From Chloroflexota bacterium (GTDB lineage Bacteria > Chloroflexota > UBA6077 > JACCZL01), in contig JAUJPG010000016.1 in the NCBI GenBank assembly GCA_030447245.1, forward strand, positions 1 to 37,620: a stretch of 37,620 nucleotides of DNA. The letters are read 5' to 3'. The translations under genes were made by a program, and so were the position numbers. Of this stretch, positions 8,159 to 17,367 are shown piece after piece; positions within the stretch are counted from its first letter, which is position 1, and every line of letters starts with the position of its first letter. Under the pieces are notes generated by a model. It searched no databases and had not been told where the DNA came from. It was given only the letters and a program-made list of their open reading frames with translations.

Positions 8159-9649
8159 ATGACTCTGCAGTCGATGCCACGGCGGCGCTTTTTGTTGACG
8201 GCGCTGGCCACGATGGCGGCCGCCGCATGCTCGCCGGCTCAGCCGCCAGCGGCGCCCCCCAAGACAGAACCGGCCAAGCCGGCGGCCGAAGTCAAGCCCA
8301 CCACCGCCCCCGCCAAGCCAGCCGAATCGAAGCCGGCCGCCGATGCCAAACCGTCTGACCCCGCAAAGGCCGCCGCGGCGCCCGCCCAGAAGACGGCTGC
8401 CGCCGGCAAGATCACGTTCTGGCACGCGATGAGTGGCGTCAACGGCGAAGCCGTCAACAAGATGGTCGAGGGCTTCAACAAGAGCCAGGGCGACATCGCC
8501 GTCGAGCCGTCCTTCCAGGGCACCTACGACGATGCCCTCGCCAAGCTCAAGACCGCGCTCGCCTCGAACGCCGCGCCGGCCTTGATCCAGGTCTACGACA
8601 TCGGCATCCGCTTCATGGTCGATAGCGGCGAGATCGTGCCGATGCAGGAGTTCATCGACGCCGAAAAGCTCGACATGTCGGACTTCGAGCAAAACGTCCT
8701 GGCGTATTACAAGCTGGACGACAAGCTCTACGGCATGCCGTTCAACACCAGCTCGTCGATCCTCTACTACGACAAGGACGCCTTCAAGGCGGCCGGACTT
8801 GACTCGAACAAGCCTCCCAGGACGTTCGACGAGGTCTCCGAGTACGCCCAGAAGCTCACCAAGAAGAGTGGCAACGAGGTCCAGCAGTACGGCTTCCACC
8901 AGGCGATCTACGGCTGGCTGTTCGAGCAGTACATGGCGGTCAGCGGCGAGTTGTACGTCGACCAGGGCAACGGTCGAGACGCAAGAGCGACCAGGGCGGT
9001 CTACAACAATGACAGGGGCAAGGCGATCCTGGACTGGTGGAAGGCCGGTGTGGACGGTGGTTACTTTGGCAACTTCGGGCGCGTCACCAACGACAACGCC
9101 GCCGCCTTCGACGCCCGCCGTAGCGTGATGTATTGCGAAAGCACCGCCCGCATGCGCGGCCACATCAACGCCAGCGAGGGGAAGGGCGAGCTGGGCACCG
9201 GCTTTTACCCGCGCCCCGCCGATGCCCCGGCGGAGGGTGGCAACATCATCGGCGGCGCCAGCGTCTATGCGCTCAAGAGCCGCTCGGCCGGCGAACAGCA
9301 GGCGGCCTGGGAGTTCGTGAAGTACAGCACCTCGGCGCCAGTGCAGGCCCAGTGGCAGGCAGACACCGGCTACTACCCGGTTCGCAAGGCGGCGTACAAC
9401 GAGCCGGTCGCGAAGGAGTGGATCGCCAAGTATCCGCAGTTCAGCACCGCGGTCGACCAAATCCGCGCTGTTCCCCTCAACCGGATCACCCAGGGCGCGG
9501 TGTTCGGCGCTTTTCCGCAGGCGCGCCAGCGCATCGAGCAGGCCATCGAGGAAGTCTTGCTTGGCCAGTCAAGCAGCCAGGACGCGCTCAATCGAGCGGC
9601 CGAGGAGATCACCACCGCGATCGATCGCTACAACCGTTCGACTCGGTAG
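8159..9649 (+). CDS. ABC sugar-type extracellular solute-binding lipoprotein
   Basis: A 496-residue binding protein of family SBP_bac_1. The N-terminus MTLQSMPRRRFLLTALA carries a Tat-like RRRFL and a lipobox with Cys24 (AAAC-S). A low-complexity Ala/Pro/Lys linker (about 25-80) follows. The mature domain starts KITFWHAMSGVNGEAVNKMV, characteristic of sugar binding proteins, and includes LYGMPFNTSSSILYYDKDAF. The start at ATG 8159 is set by GGGGAGG (8146-8152); the frame is open further upstream but would remove the signal peptide from the N-terminus. It delivers substrate to the two permeases just upstream. Confidence 0.94.
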   Translation: MTLQSMPRRRFLLTALATMAAAACSPAQPPAAPPKTEPAKPAAEVKPTTAPAKPAESKPAADAKPSDPAKAAAAPAQKTAAAGKITFWHAMSGVNGEAVNKMVEGFNKSQGDIAVEPSFQGTYDDALAKLKTALASNAAPALIQVYDIGIRFMVDSGEIVPMQEFIDAEKLDMSDFEQNVLAYYKLDDKLYGMPFNTSSSILYYDKDAFKAAGLDSNKPPRTFDEVSEYAQKLTKKSGNEVQQYGFHQAIYGWLFEQYMAVSGELYVDQGNGRDARATRAVYNNDRGKAILDWWKAGVDGGYFGNFGRVTNDNAAAFDARRSVMYCESTARMRGHINASEGKGELGTGFYPRPADAPAEGGNIIGGASVYALKSRSAGEQQAAWEFVKYSTSAPVQAQWQADTGYYPVRKAAYNEPVAKEWIAKYPQFSTAVDQIRAVPLNRITQGAVFGAFPQARQRIEQAIEEVLLGQSSSQDALNRAAEEITTAIDRYNRSTR

Positions 9650-9727
9650 GCGGCGCAGTCCGAGTCCGCTCCACCAGGCGGCGGCGGCGCCCCAGATGAT
9701 CGAGTGCTCAATGCGGGGCTGGGTAGG

Positions 9728-11140
9728 TCACCGCGTCAGCGCCTCCAGACGGGCAACAAGCTCGGCAAGGCGCGCCATGTGGTCAGGGCTGGCGGCGAGA
9801 TTGCTGAGCTCGAAAGGGTCAGCGTCGAGGTCGTACAGCTCCTGTTCGCCATTCTCGTAGCGGAGGTACTTCCACCCGTCGACCCGCACTCCCTGAAATG
9901 CGATGTCGTCGTCGTTCGCCCAGAGCTCGAGCATCCCCTCGGTCCGCCAGGCCGATCGCGGGTCGGCCAAAAACGGTACTATGCTGACCCCGTCGATCAC
10001 TTGGTCCGGAACGGCGCCAGCGAGTTCGGCCAGAGTCGGGGCTAGATCGATGTTCAGCATGAGCCGTTGGTCAATCCGCGGCGCTCCGAACTCCGACATG
10101 CGTCCCGGCGGAGGGGCGATCACCAGCGGAATCCGCACGCATTCCTCGTACCCGCACGTTTTCCCTTCGGCTAATCGATGCTCACCCAGGCTGAAGCCAT
10201 TATCGGACATGAAGACGAACCACGTGCTGTCCAGTCGCCCGTCAGCCCGAAGGGTGTCGATCACCGATCCCACCGCCCGGTCGATTGCTTGCAGCGTCTC
10301 GATCTGGTGGCGCCGGAAGCGGTCGTGCGCCTGCTGCTGGTCGGGTGTGAGCAACGGCAGTCGCTGCACCCAGGCAGGTTTGTCGCTAACGTCCTCCTCG
10401 TTATAGGATGGGAGTCGCTGTGGGGGTAGATCGTCGAAAGTACCGCGATCCCGCTTGGCCGGTTTTGCCGGCGAGTGTGGCCCGTGGAACGATAGATACA
10501 GGAAGAACGGCTGCCCGTTGTCGGCCCGTAGAAGGTTGTTCGCCTCACGCGCCAACGTGTCGGTGGAATACTCGTTCTCCCGGTCCCCGTACTGGAGGAC
10601 GTTCCCATTCTGGTTGACGGTGTAGTCGTAGTACTTCCTTTCCTTGCCCTTGTCCCACAACGCGAACCACTCGCTCCAGCCGGGCGGGACCTTCAAGGAC
10701 GCGTACAGGTTCAGGTACTTGCCCAGGAGCATCGTGCGCATCCCCGCCGCCTGCATCCAGGTAGCAAGAGTCGAGCTGTCGTCGAACTTGCGCCAGCCAC
10801 CCTGTGGCCCGGAGTTTGTGAGCACGCCGTGATGGTGGGCGTACCGGCCAGTCAGGATGCTGGCGCGGCTGGGGCAGCAAAGGGGCGTGGTGGCGTACGC
10901 GTTGGTGAAGTTGATTCCGCGCCCGAGCAGCTCGCGTTGCACGATCGGCATGTACTCCAGCGTGTCGTGACGCTGGTCGTCGGTCAAGAACAAGACGATG
11001 TTCGGCATTGCCGGCTGAGTGCTGGCCGGGCGGGCGGTTCCCTGCCAGCCGGGCACCCAGCCGATAGCGGCTGCCACGACCGCGATCCCAATCATCCGAG
11101 CCTTGAGCAGGCTGCTCACTTCCGCACCTCGTCGCGACAT
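9728..11140 (-). CDS. Exported sulfatase (arylsulfatase family)
   Basis: A 470-residue enzyme with an N-terminal hydrophobic segment (about 16-35). The alkaline-phosphatase-like fold begins PNIVLFLTDDQRHDT (46-60), with metal ligands Asp54/Asp55. The sulfatase signature is C-C-P-S-R-A-S-I-L-T-G at 88-98; Cys88 of CxPSR is the residue converted to formylglycine. Further metal site: MSDNGFSLGEH. Sulfatases hydrolyse sulfate esters, here probably outside the membrane on sulfated glycans or small molecules. The maturation enzyme is not in the window. Start is uncertain: ATG 11140 and ATG 11095 are both possible and neither has a strong ribosome site. The neighbouring sugar importer suggests, without proof, a role in sulfated carbohydrate use. 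Confidence 0.92.
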   Translation of the reverse strand: MSRRGAEVSSLLKARMIGIAVVAAAIGWVPGWQGTARPASTQPAMPNIVLFLTDDQRHDTLEYMPIVQRELLGRGINFTNAYATTPLCCPSRASILTGRYAHHHGVLTNSGPQGGWRKFDDSSTLATWMQAAGMRTMLLGKYLNLYASLKVPPGWSEWFALWDKGKERKYYDYTVNQNGNVLQYGDRENEYSTDTLAREANNLLRADNGQPFFLYLSFHGPHSPAKPAKRDRGTFDDLPPQRLPSYNEEDVSDKPAWVQRLPLLTPDQQQAHDRFRRHQIETLQAIDRAVGSVIDTLRADGRLDSTWFVFMSDNGFSLGEHRLAEGKTCGYEECVRIPLVIAPPPGRMSEFGAPRIDQRLMLNIDLAPTLAELAGAVPDQVIDGVSIVPFLADPRSAWRTEGMLELWANDDDIAFQGVRVDGWKYLRYENGEQELYDLDADPFELSNLAASPDHMARLAELVARLEALTR

Positions 11141-11297
11141 CGTTATAGCTGACTCCAAGCCGCCCCACCCCGGCCTGGCCCAGGCGCCATCCCTGCGCCG
11201 TAGCACGATCGCACCCAGGATCAGTCATTGTGACCAGCTCCAGGCTTGGCCCCAGCCAGGCGATCAGAGCTGCCAGGATCCAGGTGTACATCCGAGC

Positions 11298-11543
11298 TCA
11301 CTTGTACAGGAGTTTGACGTCGTCGCGGCGCGTCAAATGGTAAGCGGTCCCGAAGAACTGCTCGGTCTCATCCGCCAGGATGAACGCTGGCGTATCCACG
11401 ACCACGGCAAGGCGGCGCTCAGCCGCCAGCAGCGGGATCAACGCCAGCGCCGGAGCGCTCTGCGAGGTCGGCAGCCGAGCCATCGCGCTCGGCATTCCCT
11501 CCCGATCCACGAAGACTCCACCCAGGCCAGGCTGGGATCTCAA
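11298..11543 (-). other. Possible gene remnant in an otherwise empty gap (11,141-11,628)
   Basis: The 488-base gap between the sulfatase and the next minus-strand gene has no complete gene. A minus-strand frame from 11,543 to 11,298 looks protein-like at its end (ERRLAVVVDTPAFILADETE then FFGTAYHLTRR, ending VKLLYK), similar in style to the tail of a GT39-type membrane protein. It lacks a good start (TTG, no ribosome site). Another minus frame just upstream ends VLWFLDH, which could be the preceding piece across a frameshift. I do not recognise the family. Confidence 0.25.
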
Positions 11544-11628
11544 TGGTCCAGGAACCAGAGCACGCGGTTTTCGCTTTGGCTTTGATAGAGTCTACGACCC
11601 TCGCCAACCACCCTCATCAGCGGGGTGC

Positions 11629-11976
11629 CTAGCGACGCAGCCCGGGGCCGAAGCCGATCAAGAAGCCCGCGGCCATCATGGCCAGGATGATCAGCATCGT
11701 CGGTCCACCTTCCAGCCCGGGACCCCAGTTCATTGCCCAGATCAAGTACGCCGCGCCAAGCAGCAGCGTCGGGATGCCGATCACGTTCGAGTACTCCCAC
11801 AATCGGGCGGCTGTCCCCAGCACGCTGGCGCCGCCGTGGCCCCGACCGCCGCCGCTCGCCCCGCGCAGTCGCCACTCGACGAGCCGCGCGACCATGAACA
11901 CGGCGCACCACGCGAGCCCCATCAGTAGCAGCAGCCGCAACGCCGGGAGGCCGCCCTCCCACCATGCCTGCGTCAC
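11629..11976 (-). CDS. Small integral membrane protein, unknown function
   Basis: A 115-residue protein with three hydrophobic segments: near 10-32 (ALRLLLLMGLAWCAVFMVA), near 66-84 (IGIPTLLLGAAYLIWAM) and near 92-112 (MLIILAMMAAGFLIGFG). A short Gly/Arg-rich loop lies between the first two. It ends GPGLRR. I do not recognise a named family. The GTG at 11976 is chosen because the frame upstream (to 12180) is Pro/Arg-rich and unlike protein; a longer form cannot be excluded. It is divergent from the GT-C-like gene starting at 12,051. Confidence 0.55.
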   Translation of the reverse strand: MTQAWWEGGLPALRLLLLMGLAWCAVFMVARLVEWRLRGASGGGRGHGGASVLGTAARLWEYSNVIGIPTLLLGAAYLIWAMNWGPGLEGGPTMLIILAMMAAGFLIGFGPGLRR

Positions 11977-12050
11977 GAGCGCACCGCCCGTGACGCCAGG
12001 CCACCGCCCCGCCGACCCAGACTCAGAACGCCGTCCATAGAAGTCGGTCG

Positions 12051-13322
12051 ATGCTACCAGACCGCGCCGAACCTCGGACAGGCTTGCCCACCAACCCGGC
12101 CCTGGCGATAATCCGGGGCAGGCCCGCGGTCTCGGGGCTCGGGAGGCTCGTGGCGGTTCTGGCGGCCGGCCGGGGGGCAAGCTCGCGCGCTCCGGGGGCA
12201 GGTGCCTGGTCGCTTCGCGAGCTGGCGGCGGTCGGCCTGCTGCTCGGCACGATCGTCCTGCTGCTCTACCACTTCGGGACGACCAGGATCGGGCTCCGCA
12301 CCGACGACGCCGGCCAGTACTCCCGGATGGCGGAATCGCCCGAGTACGTCGCGCGCCTGCCCTACACCTTCCGCGTCCTGACGCCGCTGCTCGCCCGGGC
12401 CTGGCCGGGCGACCCCCTCGCGGGCTTCACCGCAATCACGCTGATCTCAGTACCGCTGGCCGGCGTTGCCCTCTACGCCTACCAGCGGGTGCTCCAGCTC
12501 TCCAGAGGGGCGGCCCTGGCCGGTGCGGTGCTCTTCGCCGTGTCCGGCGGCGTGGTGCGGCTCCTGACCACGCCCGTCTATGTCGACGCCGCGAGCTACC
12601 TGGCCGAAGCGGCAGCGTTCCTGTTCCTGGCGATTGGCCGCTTCCGCCCTTTCCTGGCAGCGGTTGTCCTTGGGGTCCTGAACCGCGAGACGTCGCTCCT
12701 GCTCGTCCCGCTGTACTTCATCGCTACCCCGCGAGCCGAGCGGACCCTCGTGCGGAGCGTCCTCGCCGTCGCGCTCCCGCTGGCGGCGTTTGCCGCAGTC
12801 GTGCTGATCAAGCTGGAGGTGGGCGGCGTGCTCGGCGGCACCGTCCCACTCACGTCCCTGGCGCCGTTCGCACGCACGTTCCGCCAGGACCTCCCGCCGC
12901 TGTATGGCCTGTTCGACCTGTTCTCGACATTCGGCGTGCTCTGGCTGCTCGCCGCTAAGAATCTGCCCGGACCAGCCAGCTTCCAACGCCGCGCGCTGAT
13001 CTTCGGCGCCTTAGTGTTGGCCCAGCTCGCCCTCGCACGTGGGGACGAGGGTCGGATCCTCTCCCACCTGTTTCCGCTCGTCATCCCGCTCGCGATGCTC
13101 GAGGTCCAGCGGCAGCTCGAATCGAAGCTACGCTATCGGGTCCTGCTGGTGGCCCTGCTGACCCTGGCATGTGCTGCCAGCATGGTCCACGCTCGCTGGA
13201 CGATCCTCGAGCCCGCGGCACTCCGCTATGGGATCGTGGCGGTCGCGACGGTCACCGCGCTGGCGCTCGCGGGGCTCGCTGCGCGGACGACCCGAGACCG
13301 ACGGCCGACGGCCACGGCGTAA
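12051..13322 (+). CDS. Polytopic membrane protein, GT-C glycosyltransferase-like
   Basis: A 423-residue protein. An Arg/Pro-rich cytoplasmic stretch is followed by a first helix near 62-80 (AAVGLLLGTIVLLLYHF), a loop with TDDAGQYSRM and about nine further hydrophobic segments. The acidic residues in the first external loop, the aromatic-rich loop after it (YVARLPYTFRVLTPLL) and the helix count resemble GT-C enzymes that use polyprenyl-phosphate sugars, but no family signature is decisive. It converges with the GT39 gene across a strong shared hairpin at 13,391-13,432. The start at 12,051 lacks a good ribosome site. Confidence 0.65.
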   Translation: MLPDRAEPRTGLPTNPALAIIRGRPAVSGLGRLVAVLAAGRGASSRAPGAGAWSLRELAAVGLLLGTIVLLLYHFGTTRIGLRTDDAGQYSRMAESPEYVARLPYTFRVLTPLLARAWPGDPLAGFTAITLISVPLAGVALYAYQRVLQLSRGAALAGAVLFAVSGGVVRLLTTPVYVDAASYLAEAAAFLFLAIGRFRPFLAAVVLGVLNRETSLLLVPLYFIATPRAERTLVRSVLAVALPLAAFAAVVLIKLEVGGVLGGTVPLTSLAPFARTFRQDLPPLYGLFDLFSTFGVLWLLAAKNLPGPASFQRRALIFGALVLAQLALARGDEGRILSHLFPLVIPLAMLEVQRQLESKLRYRVLLVALLTLACAASMVHARWTILEPAALRYGIVAVATVTALALAGLAARTTRDRRPTATA

Positions 13323-13390
13323 TCAACGCTTTGGGCTCCCAGGCCGCGGCATTCCGCCGCCATCGCCGCCAATGATGCAGAGGAGAGATG

Positions 13391-13432
13391 CGCGAGGCCC
13401 GGTAGCGGGAGCCCCCGCTACCGGGCCTCGCG
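13391..13432. terminator. Bidirectional terminator-like hairpin between converging genes
   Basis: A perfect 19-bp inverted repeat (arms 13,391-13,409 and 13,414-13,432) with a 4-base loop. It sits 69 bases after the plus-strand GT-C-like gene and covers the last five codons and stop of the minus-strand GT39 gene. Without T tracts it is not a textbook intrinsic terminator, but position and strength suggest transcription stop or mRNA 3'-end protection for both genes. Confidence 0.6.
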
Positions 13433-15493
13433 AACCCTGATCGTCCCGAGCCGCACCTCCTCGCCCCCGCTGTCCCGCCCGGCCGTCACGGTCGCCATCC
13501 GGCGCGTACGCGAGTCGTACAGGCCGAGCCCGACGGTGTACTCGCCAGCGGGCGTCCTCGGCGGGACCTGGAGCGACGAGGTGCGGAAGACCCAGCGGCC
13601 TGGCGCCCACGTGGACGTACCACCGCTGCCGCCACCCAGCGACCGCTCGGTCTGATCCGCCAGCCGGCCGTCCCGATCGCGCAAGAACGTCACCGCCCGC
13701 CAATCGACGCTGGTCGGCGCGGTCCCCTCCCACTCGACGGTGAGGTTTGCGCTCGCACCGGCTCGCAGCTCGGCCTGGTCGACGGCGAAGCCACGCACCC
13801 GGACCTCGCCGGCCAGCTCCGCGTTGACCTGCCGCAGCTCCGCCGTCTGACGCCGCAGCTCGGCCCGGGCACGCTCCAGGTCAGCGTCGGCCGACAGGTA
13901 GAGCGCCCGGTCCTTGCGGTTCGGCCGCTCGTTGATCTTGACGACGACAAACGCCTCGTCGACCCAGTCGCGGAACTTCTTGAGCTCGCGCAGGTTGTCG
14001 CTCAGCAGCAGCATCAGGCGAACGTCGAACTTCTCTGCCTCAACCACCACGTCCGCGCCGGACAGCGCTCCGGAGCGGATCCGAAAAATCGAGGTGTCGA
14101 CCAGCTTTGGCGGCATGAGGCGGCGACTGAGAAAGGCCAGGTACGCGTCGTCAACCAGGATGTAGTCGCCTGGCGCTGTCAGGGCTTGGATCAACCCGAT
14201 CTCCTCGCGATAGGGTTGTTCGCCGGCGTCCCCGACGCCCATCGTCTGGCGGTCGCGCGCGACTACGCCCGGCAGTGACCAGACGTACGGAAGGAGCATC
14301 GCGGCGCAGGTTGCCGCGGCTAACTGCCCGGCGCTGAGCCGCCCCGAGGTAACCGTCCGCCATCCCGGTGACAGCAGCCGCCACGTCACGCCCAGCCCGG
14401 CTCCGGCCAACGCCGCCGTGGGCGGCGGCTGAAGCACGGCGTGCTTCGTTCCCAGCGGTGAGTAGACCAGAAGCAGGAGGAACGTCGCGACCGTCCACGC
14501 CACGAGCGGCAATCCCAGCCTGGGGCGGACCACGGCGAGCAGCAGGCCGCCGACGGCGGCGAGGGCGAAAAACGCCGGTCCATCCCAGCGCAGCTCGCCC
14601 CAGAGCATCGTCCAGTTGTCGCGCAGTCTCCAGCCCTCGACCTGGCGCGACCCGACCCGGTAGCGCACGAGCTGGTCGTAGAGCTCCACCGGCCCGGCAA
14701 CGAGCACGATGGTGCCGGCGAGCCCGAGAGCTACCGCTGCGTACAGAGCCAGGTCCCGGAGGAGGTCTCCCGGCCGGGCACCGCGCCGGAGGAGTAGCGC
14801 CAGGCCGATCGCCGGGACGACCGAGAGCAGCATCGGCTTGATCGACAACGCCAACGCCAGGCCGATGGCCGAGGCGATCAGCCACCGTCGACGCCCGTCC
14901 AGCCCGTACGCCAGCGCCGCCCCGAGTGCAAACGTCGCCGGTACCAGGGCTGGCACCTCGACCAGCGCCAGCCGCGAGTTCACCAGGTACGTCGGGCTCA
15001 GTAAGAGGAGCGCGGCTGCTGCCCAGCCGCCGGCTCGACCTCCGACCAGCCGGCCCAGCCAGTACACGCCCAGCAGCCCGAGCAGCGAGTACACGACGAC
15101 GGCCAGGCGAGCGCCGGCGAGCGTCCCACCGTGCAGGCTGAAGAAAGGATAGAAGACGTCGAGTGAGAGTGGCCCCTGCGAGGCGAAGATGTCGCGGACC
15201 GGCCGGAAGCCCGCCTCCATCAGCTGTAGCTGGGCCGCCCGGGTCCCCTCGTCGGCCTTGCCGCTGTAGCTCCCGATGTTCGCCAACCGCATCGGCAAGG
15301 CCGCCACCACGATGACCAGCGGCGCCAAGACATCCGCCCAGCGAGTAATCCGGAGCTCGGTGCTCGGAGCCGTTAGTCTTGATGTTCTTGCTGCGATGTG
15401 CTGCTCCGAAACCAGAAGCGCCCGGGCACGCTTGTCCCCGCGGCACCTGGAGTCTGTCGTCCTGGGCAGTCCATGAGCCTCGTCGCCGTCCAT
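13418..15493 (-). CDS. GT39-type membrane glycosyltransferase with C-terminal beta-rich extension
   Basis: A 691-residue protein. Roughly ten to twelve membrane helices fill residues 50-430. The first external loop carries YSGKADEGTRAAQ (Asp-Glu pair) and FASQGPLSLDVFYP, the pattern of PMT/ArnT-like enzymes that transfer a sugar from a polyprenyl phosphate at the outer membrane face. A soluble region then contains a short coiled coil (ELRRQTAELRQVNAELAGEV). A final beta-sandwich-like domain of about 115 residues (RAGASANLTVEWEGT, PAGEYTVGLGLYDS) resembles carbohydrate- or substrate-binding modules. The last five codons and the stop lie inside a strong hairpin. ATG 15493 is the only upstream start; the first 45 residues look poorly conserved, so the true start could be later. 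Acceptor unknown. Confidence 0.82.
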   Translation of the reverse strand: MDGDEAHGLPRTTDSRCRGDKRARALLVSEQHIAARTSRLTAPSTELRITRWADVLAPLVIVVAALPMRLANIGSYSGKADEGTRAAQLQLMEAGFRPVRDIFASQGPLSLDVFYPFFSLHGGTLAGARLAVVVYSLLGLLGVYWLGRLVGGRAGGWAAAALLLLSPTYLVNSRLALVEVPALVPATFALGAALAYGLDGRRRWLIASAIGLALALSIKPMLLSVVPAIGLALLLRRGARPGDLLRDLALYAAVALGLAGTIVLVAGPVELYDQLVRYRVGSRQVEGWRLRDNWTMLWGELRWDGPAFFALAAVGGLLLAVVRPRLGLPLVAWTVATFLLLLVYSPLGTKHAVLQPPPTAALAGAGLGVTWRLLSPGWRTVTSGRLSAGQLAAATCAAMLLPYVWSLPGVVARDRQTMGVGDAGEQPYREEIGLIQALTAPGDYILVDDAYLAFLSRRLMPPKLVDTSIFRIRSGALSGADVVVEAEKFDVRLMLLLSDNLRELKKFRDWVDEAFVVVKINERPNRKDRALYLSADADLERARAELRRQTAELRQVNAELAGEVRVRGFAVDQAELRAGASANLTVEWEGTAPTSVDWRAVTFLRDRDGRLADQTERSLGGGSGGTSTWAPGRWVFRTSSLQVPPRTPAGEYTVGLGLYDSRTRRMATVTAGRDSGGEEVRLGTIRVREAR

Positions 15494-15600
15494 GCACCGC
15501 GTGAACGTGCTTGTTCAGTGGCGTGGCGCAAAGGACGCAAGATCCTTCGTTCCACTCAAATTGATCTGATCAGGGCGGCACCAGCCCACACCCTCATCCG

Positions 15601-17145
15601 TCAGGCAGCCTCAGCGCCATCCGCCCAGTGGGGAGCGCCGTACTGTCGATCAGCCGGCAGCTTCTCCGTCACCTGATAGTGGAGGTAACGCCCGAACAGC
15701 AGTCGCGTGTGAGCATCGACCGCTGGCAGAGCGGTCAGGATCAACCCGATCGCCGGAAGCATGCCCCAGACGGCCACGTCGGCGACGCGGTCGCAGACTG
15801 GCACCGCGCCCGGACGCGGAGGTCGCAGCCGCCGGTCGAGCCAGGCAATCACCGCGACCGAGGGGAGGCACGCAGTCAGCAGCCAGGACGAGGCGGCAGC
15901 AATGCTCGCCATCCCGCTCGCTTGCCAGCCCACCGGGTCCTGGTACGCCACCAGGTGCGCGCCGATCGTCAAGAGGAACCAGTGCGTTGGCCAGACAACG
16001 TGCTCCTCGCTGTAGAAGGTGACCCGCCGCAGCCGCGCCCAGAAGGGGATGTCCGTCGCCCGCGCCGCCCGGCACAGCAGATACGGCACGTCGGACACGC
16101 CCCACGCCCAGCGACGGGTCTGGCGGTAGTGGTTCGCCAGGGTGGCGACCAGGCTGGACCCTTCAGCCGCGTCCGCCATGACTGGCAGGAAGATCGGCTC
16201 CACCCGCACCTCGCGCTCGTGACCGAGCGCGAAGAACAGCTTGAAGAACATCCGCGAATCTTCCGGGATGACGTCCACGTCCCAGTAGCCAACTTCCTCG
16301 CAGGTGGCCAACGCCAGCGAGTACGTCGACTGCGTGACCAGCTTGTATCGCGTCACCAGTCGCGAGAGCTGCCAGACCGAGTACAACCCCGCGCTGATCC
16401 GTGCCGGCGCCGGAATGCGCCAGATGTTCGAGTAGAACATCAACGCCGGCTGCCAGATTCGGAAGCGGCGGTCGGGGTCCTGCAAGAACTGACAGGTCAG
16501 CGCGCTCAGGAACCGTCGATGGAGGCGCGAGTCGGCGTCGCACACCGTGACCACGATGTCCTCGATCGGGAAGCCGAGCTCCTCGACCAGTTTCCGCTTG
16601 GCCCAGCGCACCGAGTACGCGAGGTTGGACGACTTGCCGCGGACCTCGCCGTCGATATCAGGGTGGAACGTCACCCAGAGGTGATCGACTCTCTCCTCGA
16701 ACTGCCCGACGAGTCTCGCCGCGCGGTCCCGCGCGCCCGCGTCCCGCTCCTCGAACGCCAGCACCACCGAGAGTCTGTCACGTGGGAAATCCTGGTCGAC
16801 GAGGTGGTCAAGCATCACCTCGAGCACCTCGGGCGGCTCCCGGTAGGTCGGAATGACCACCAGGTGTCGAACGCGCCCCCAGCCAGGTGTGCCCTGACAC
16901 ACCGTCAGCCAATCCACCTTCTGCCCCGAGATCAGGCGTCGATAGCCGATCAGCGCCGCTCCGGCCATGGACGTCGACTTGTACAGCCAGTAGACATTGA
17001 AGAGCAGCAGGAAGAGCACCAGGTTGTGCGGCGCAAGGTAGGCGCCCCAAACCGGAGCTGACAGCAGCACCCAGGTCAGGGACCCGATGCCAACCTCGAG
17101 CGCACGCTGCATCGAGGGGCTCGCGGTGCTGGGCGATCCGGTCAC
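15601..17145 (-). CDS. Family 2 glycosyltransferase, cellulose-synthase-like
   Basis: A 514-residue processive-type membrane glycosyltransferase. Two N-terminal helices (about 20-60) are followed by the GT-A catalytic domain starting RVRHLVVIPTYREPPE. The UDP-sugar/metal site is VTVCDADSRLH. The acceptor-side acid is probably DVIPEDSRMFF, and the Q/RxxRW motif reads QTRRWAWGVSD. Three further hydrophobic segments close the protein. Such enzymes polymerise or transfer sugars while exporting the chain. Start GTG 17145 has GGAGG at 17,151-17,155 with a 5-base spacer; the frame extends upstream to 17,313 but that part reads like non-coding DNA. It lies 107 bases upstream of the GT39 gene on the same strand, so both probably serve surface glycan synthesis. 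Confidence 0.9.
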   Translation of the reverse strand: MTGSPSTASPSMQRALEVGIGSLTWVLLSAPVWGAYLAPHNLVLFLLLFNVYWLYKSTSMAGAALIGYRRLISGQKVDWLTVCQGTPGWGRVRHLVVIPTYREPPEVLEVMLDHLVDQDFPRDRLSVVLAFEERDAGARDRAARLVGQFEERVDHLWVTFHPDIDGEVRGKSSNLAYSVRWAKRKLVEELGFPIEDIVVTVCDADSRLHRRFLSALTCQFLQDPDRRFRIWQPALMFYSNIWRIPAPARISAGLYSVWQLSRLVTRYKLVTQSTYSLALATCEEVGYWDVDVIPEDSRMFFKLFFALGHEREVRVEPIFLPVMADAAEGSSLVATLANHYRQTRRWAWGVSDVPYLLCRAARATDIPFWARLRRVTFYSEEHVVWPTHWFLLTIGAHLVAYQDPVGWQASGMASIAAASSWLLTACLPSVAVIAWLDRRLRPPRPGAVPVCDRVADVAVWGMLPAIGLILTALPAVDAHTRLLFGRYLHYQVTEKLPADRQYGAPHWADGAEAA

Positions 17146-17259
17146 GTCCACCTCCAAGCAGTCCGTTTCCGGCACCCACTCCGTCGCGGTGCACGTGCAT
17201 TGTAGCGAATCGACCGGCGCGATTGGCCGACACGCGCGGCAAGGGTCCGTCGACGCCGC

Positions 17260-17268
17260 TGCTATAGT
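17260..17268 (+). promoter_or_regulatory. Extended -10 promoter candidate for the NMT1-type binding protein
   Basis: TGC followed by TATAGT (17,263-17,268), about 100 bases before the start at 17,368. There is no good -35 box, but the TGnTATAnT form is strong by itself. Confidence 0.5.
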
Positions 17269-17367
17269 GATCGTCGCTCCCGGTGGTTGGACGGTCCGCC
17301 CGCTCACCGTCACCTCGACTCAACGGGAACCCAGGTCGCATCCGGCGCGACACAGGAGGACGTCACC

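Noticed and set aside
8084..9460. 458-residue minus-strand open frame
   Set aside because: Complementary to the sugar-binding lipoprotein, which has clear motifs; a GC-rich shadow.
14151..15497. 448-residue minus-strand frame overlapping the GT39 gene
   Set aside because: Frame-shifted shadow, rich in Arg/Gly/Ala; the other frame has the membrane helices and motifs.
15628..17061. 477-residue plus-strand open frame
   Set aside because: Antisense to the GT2 gene; no recognisable domain.
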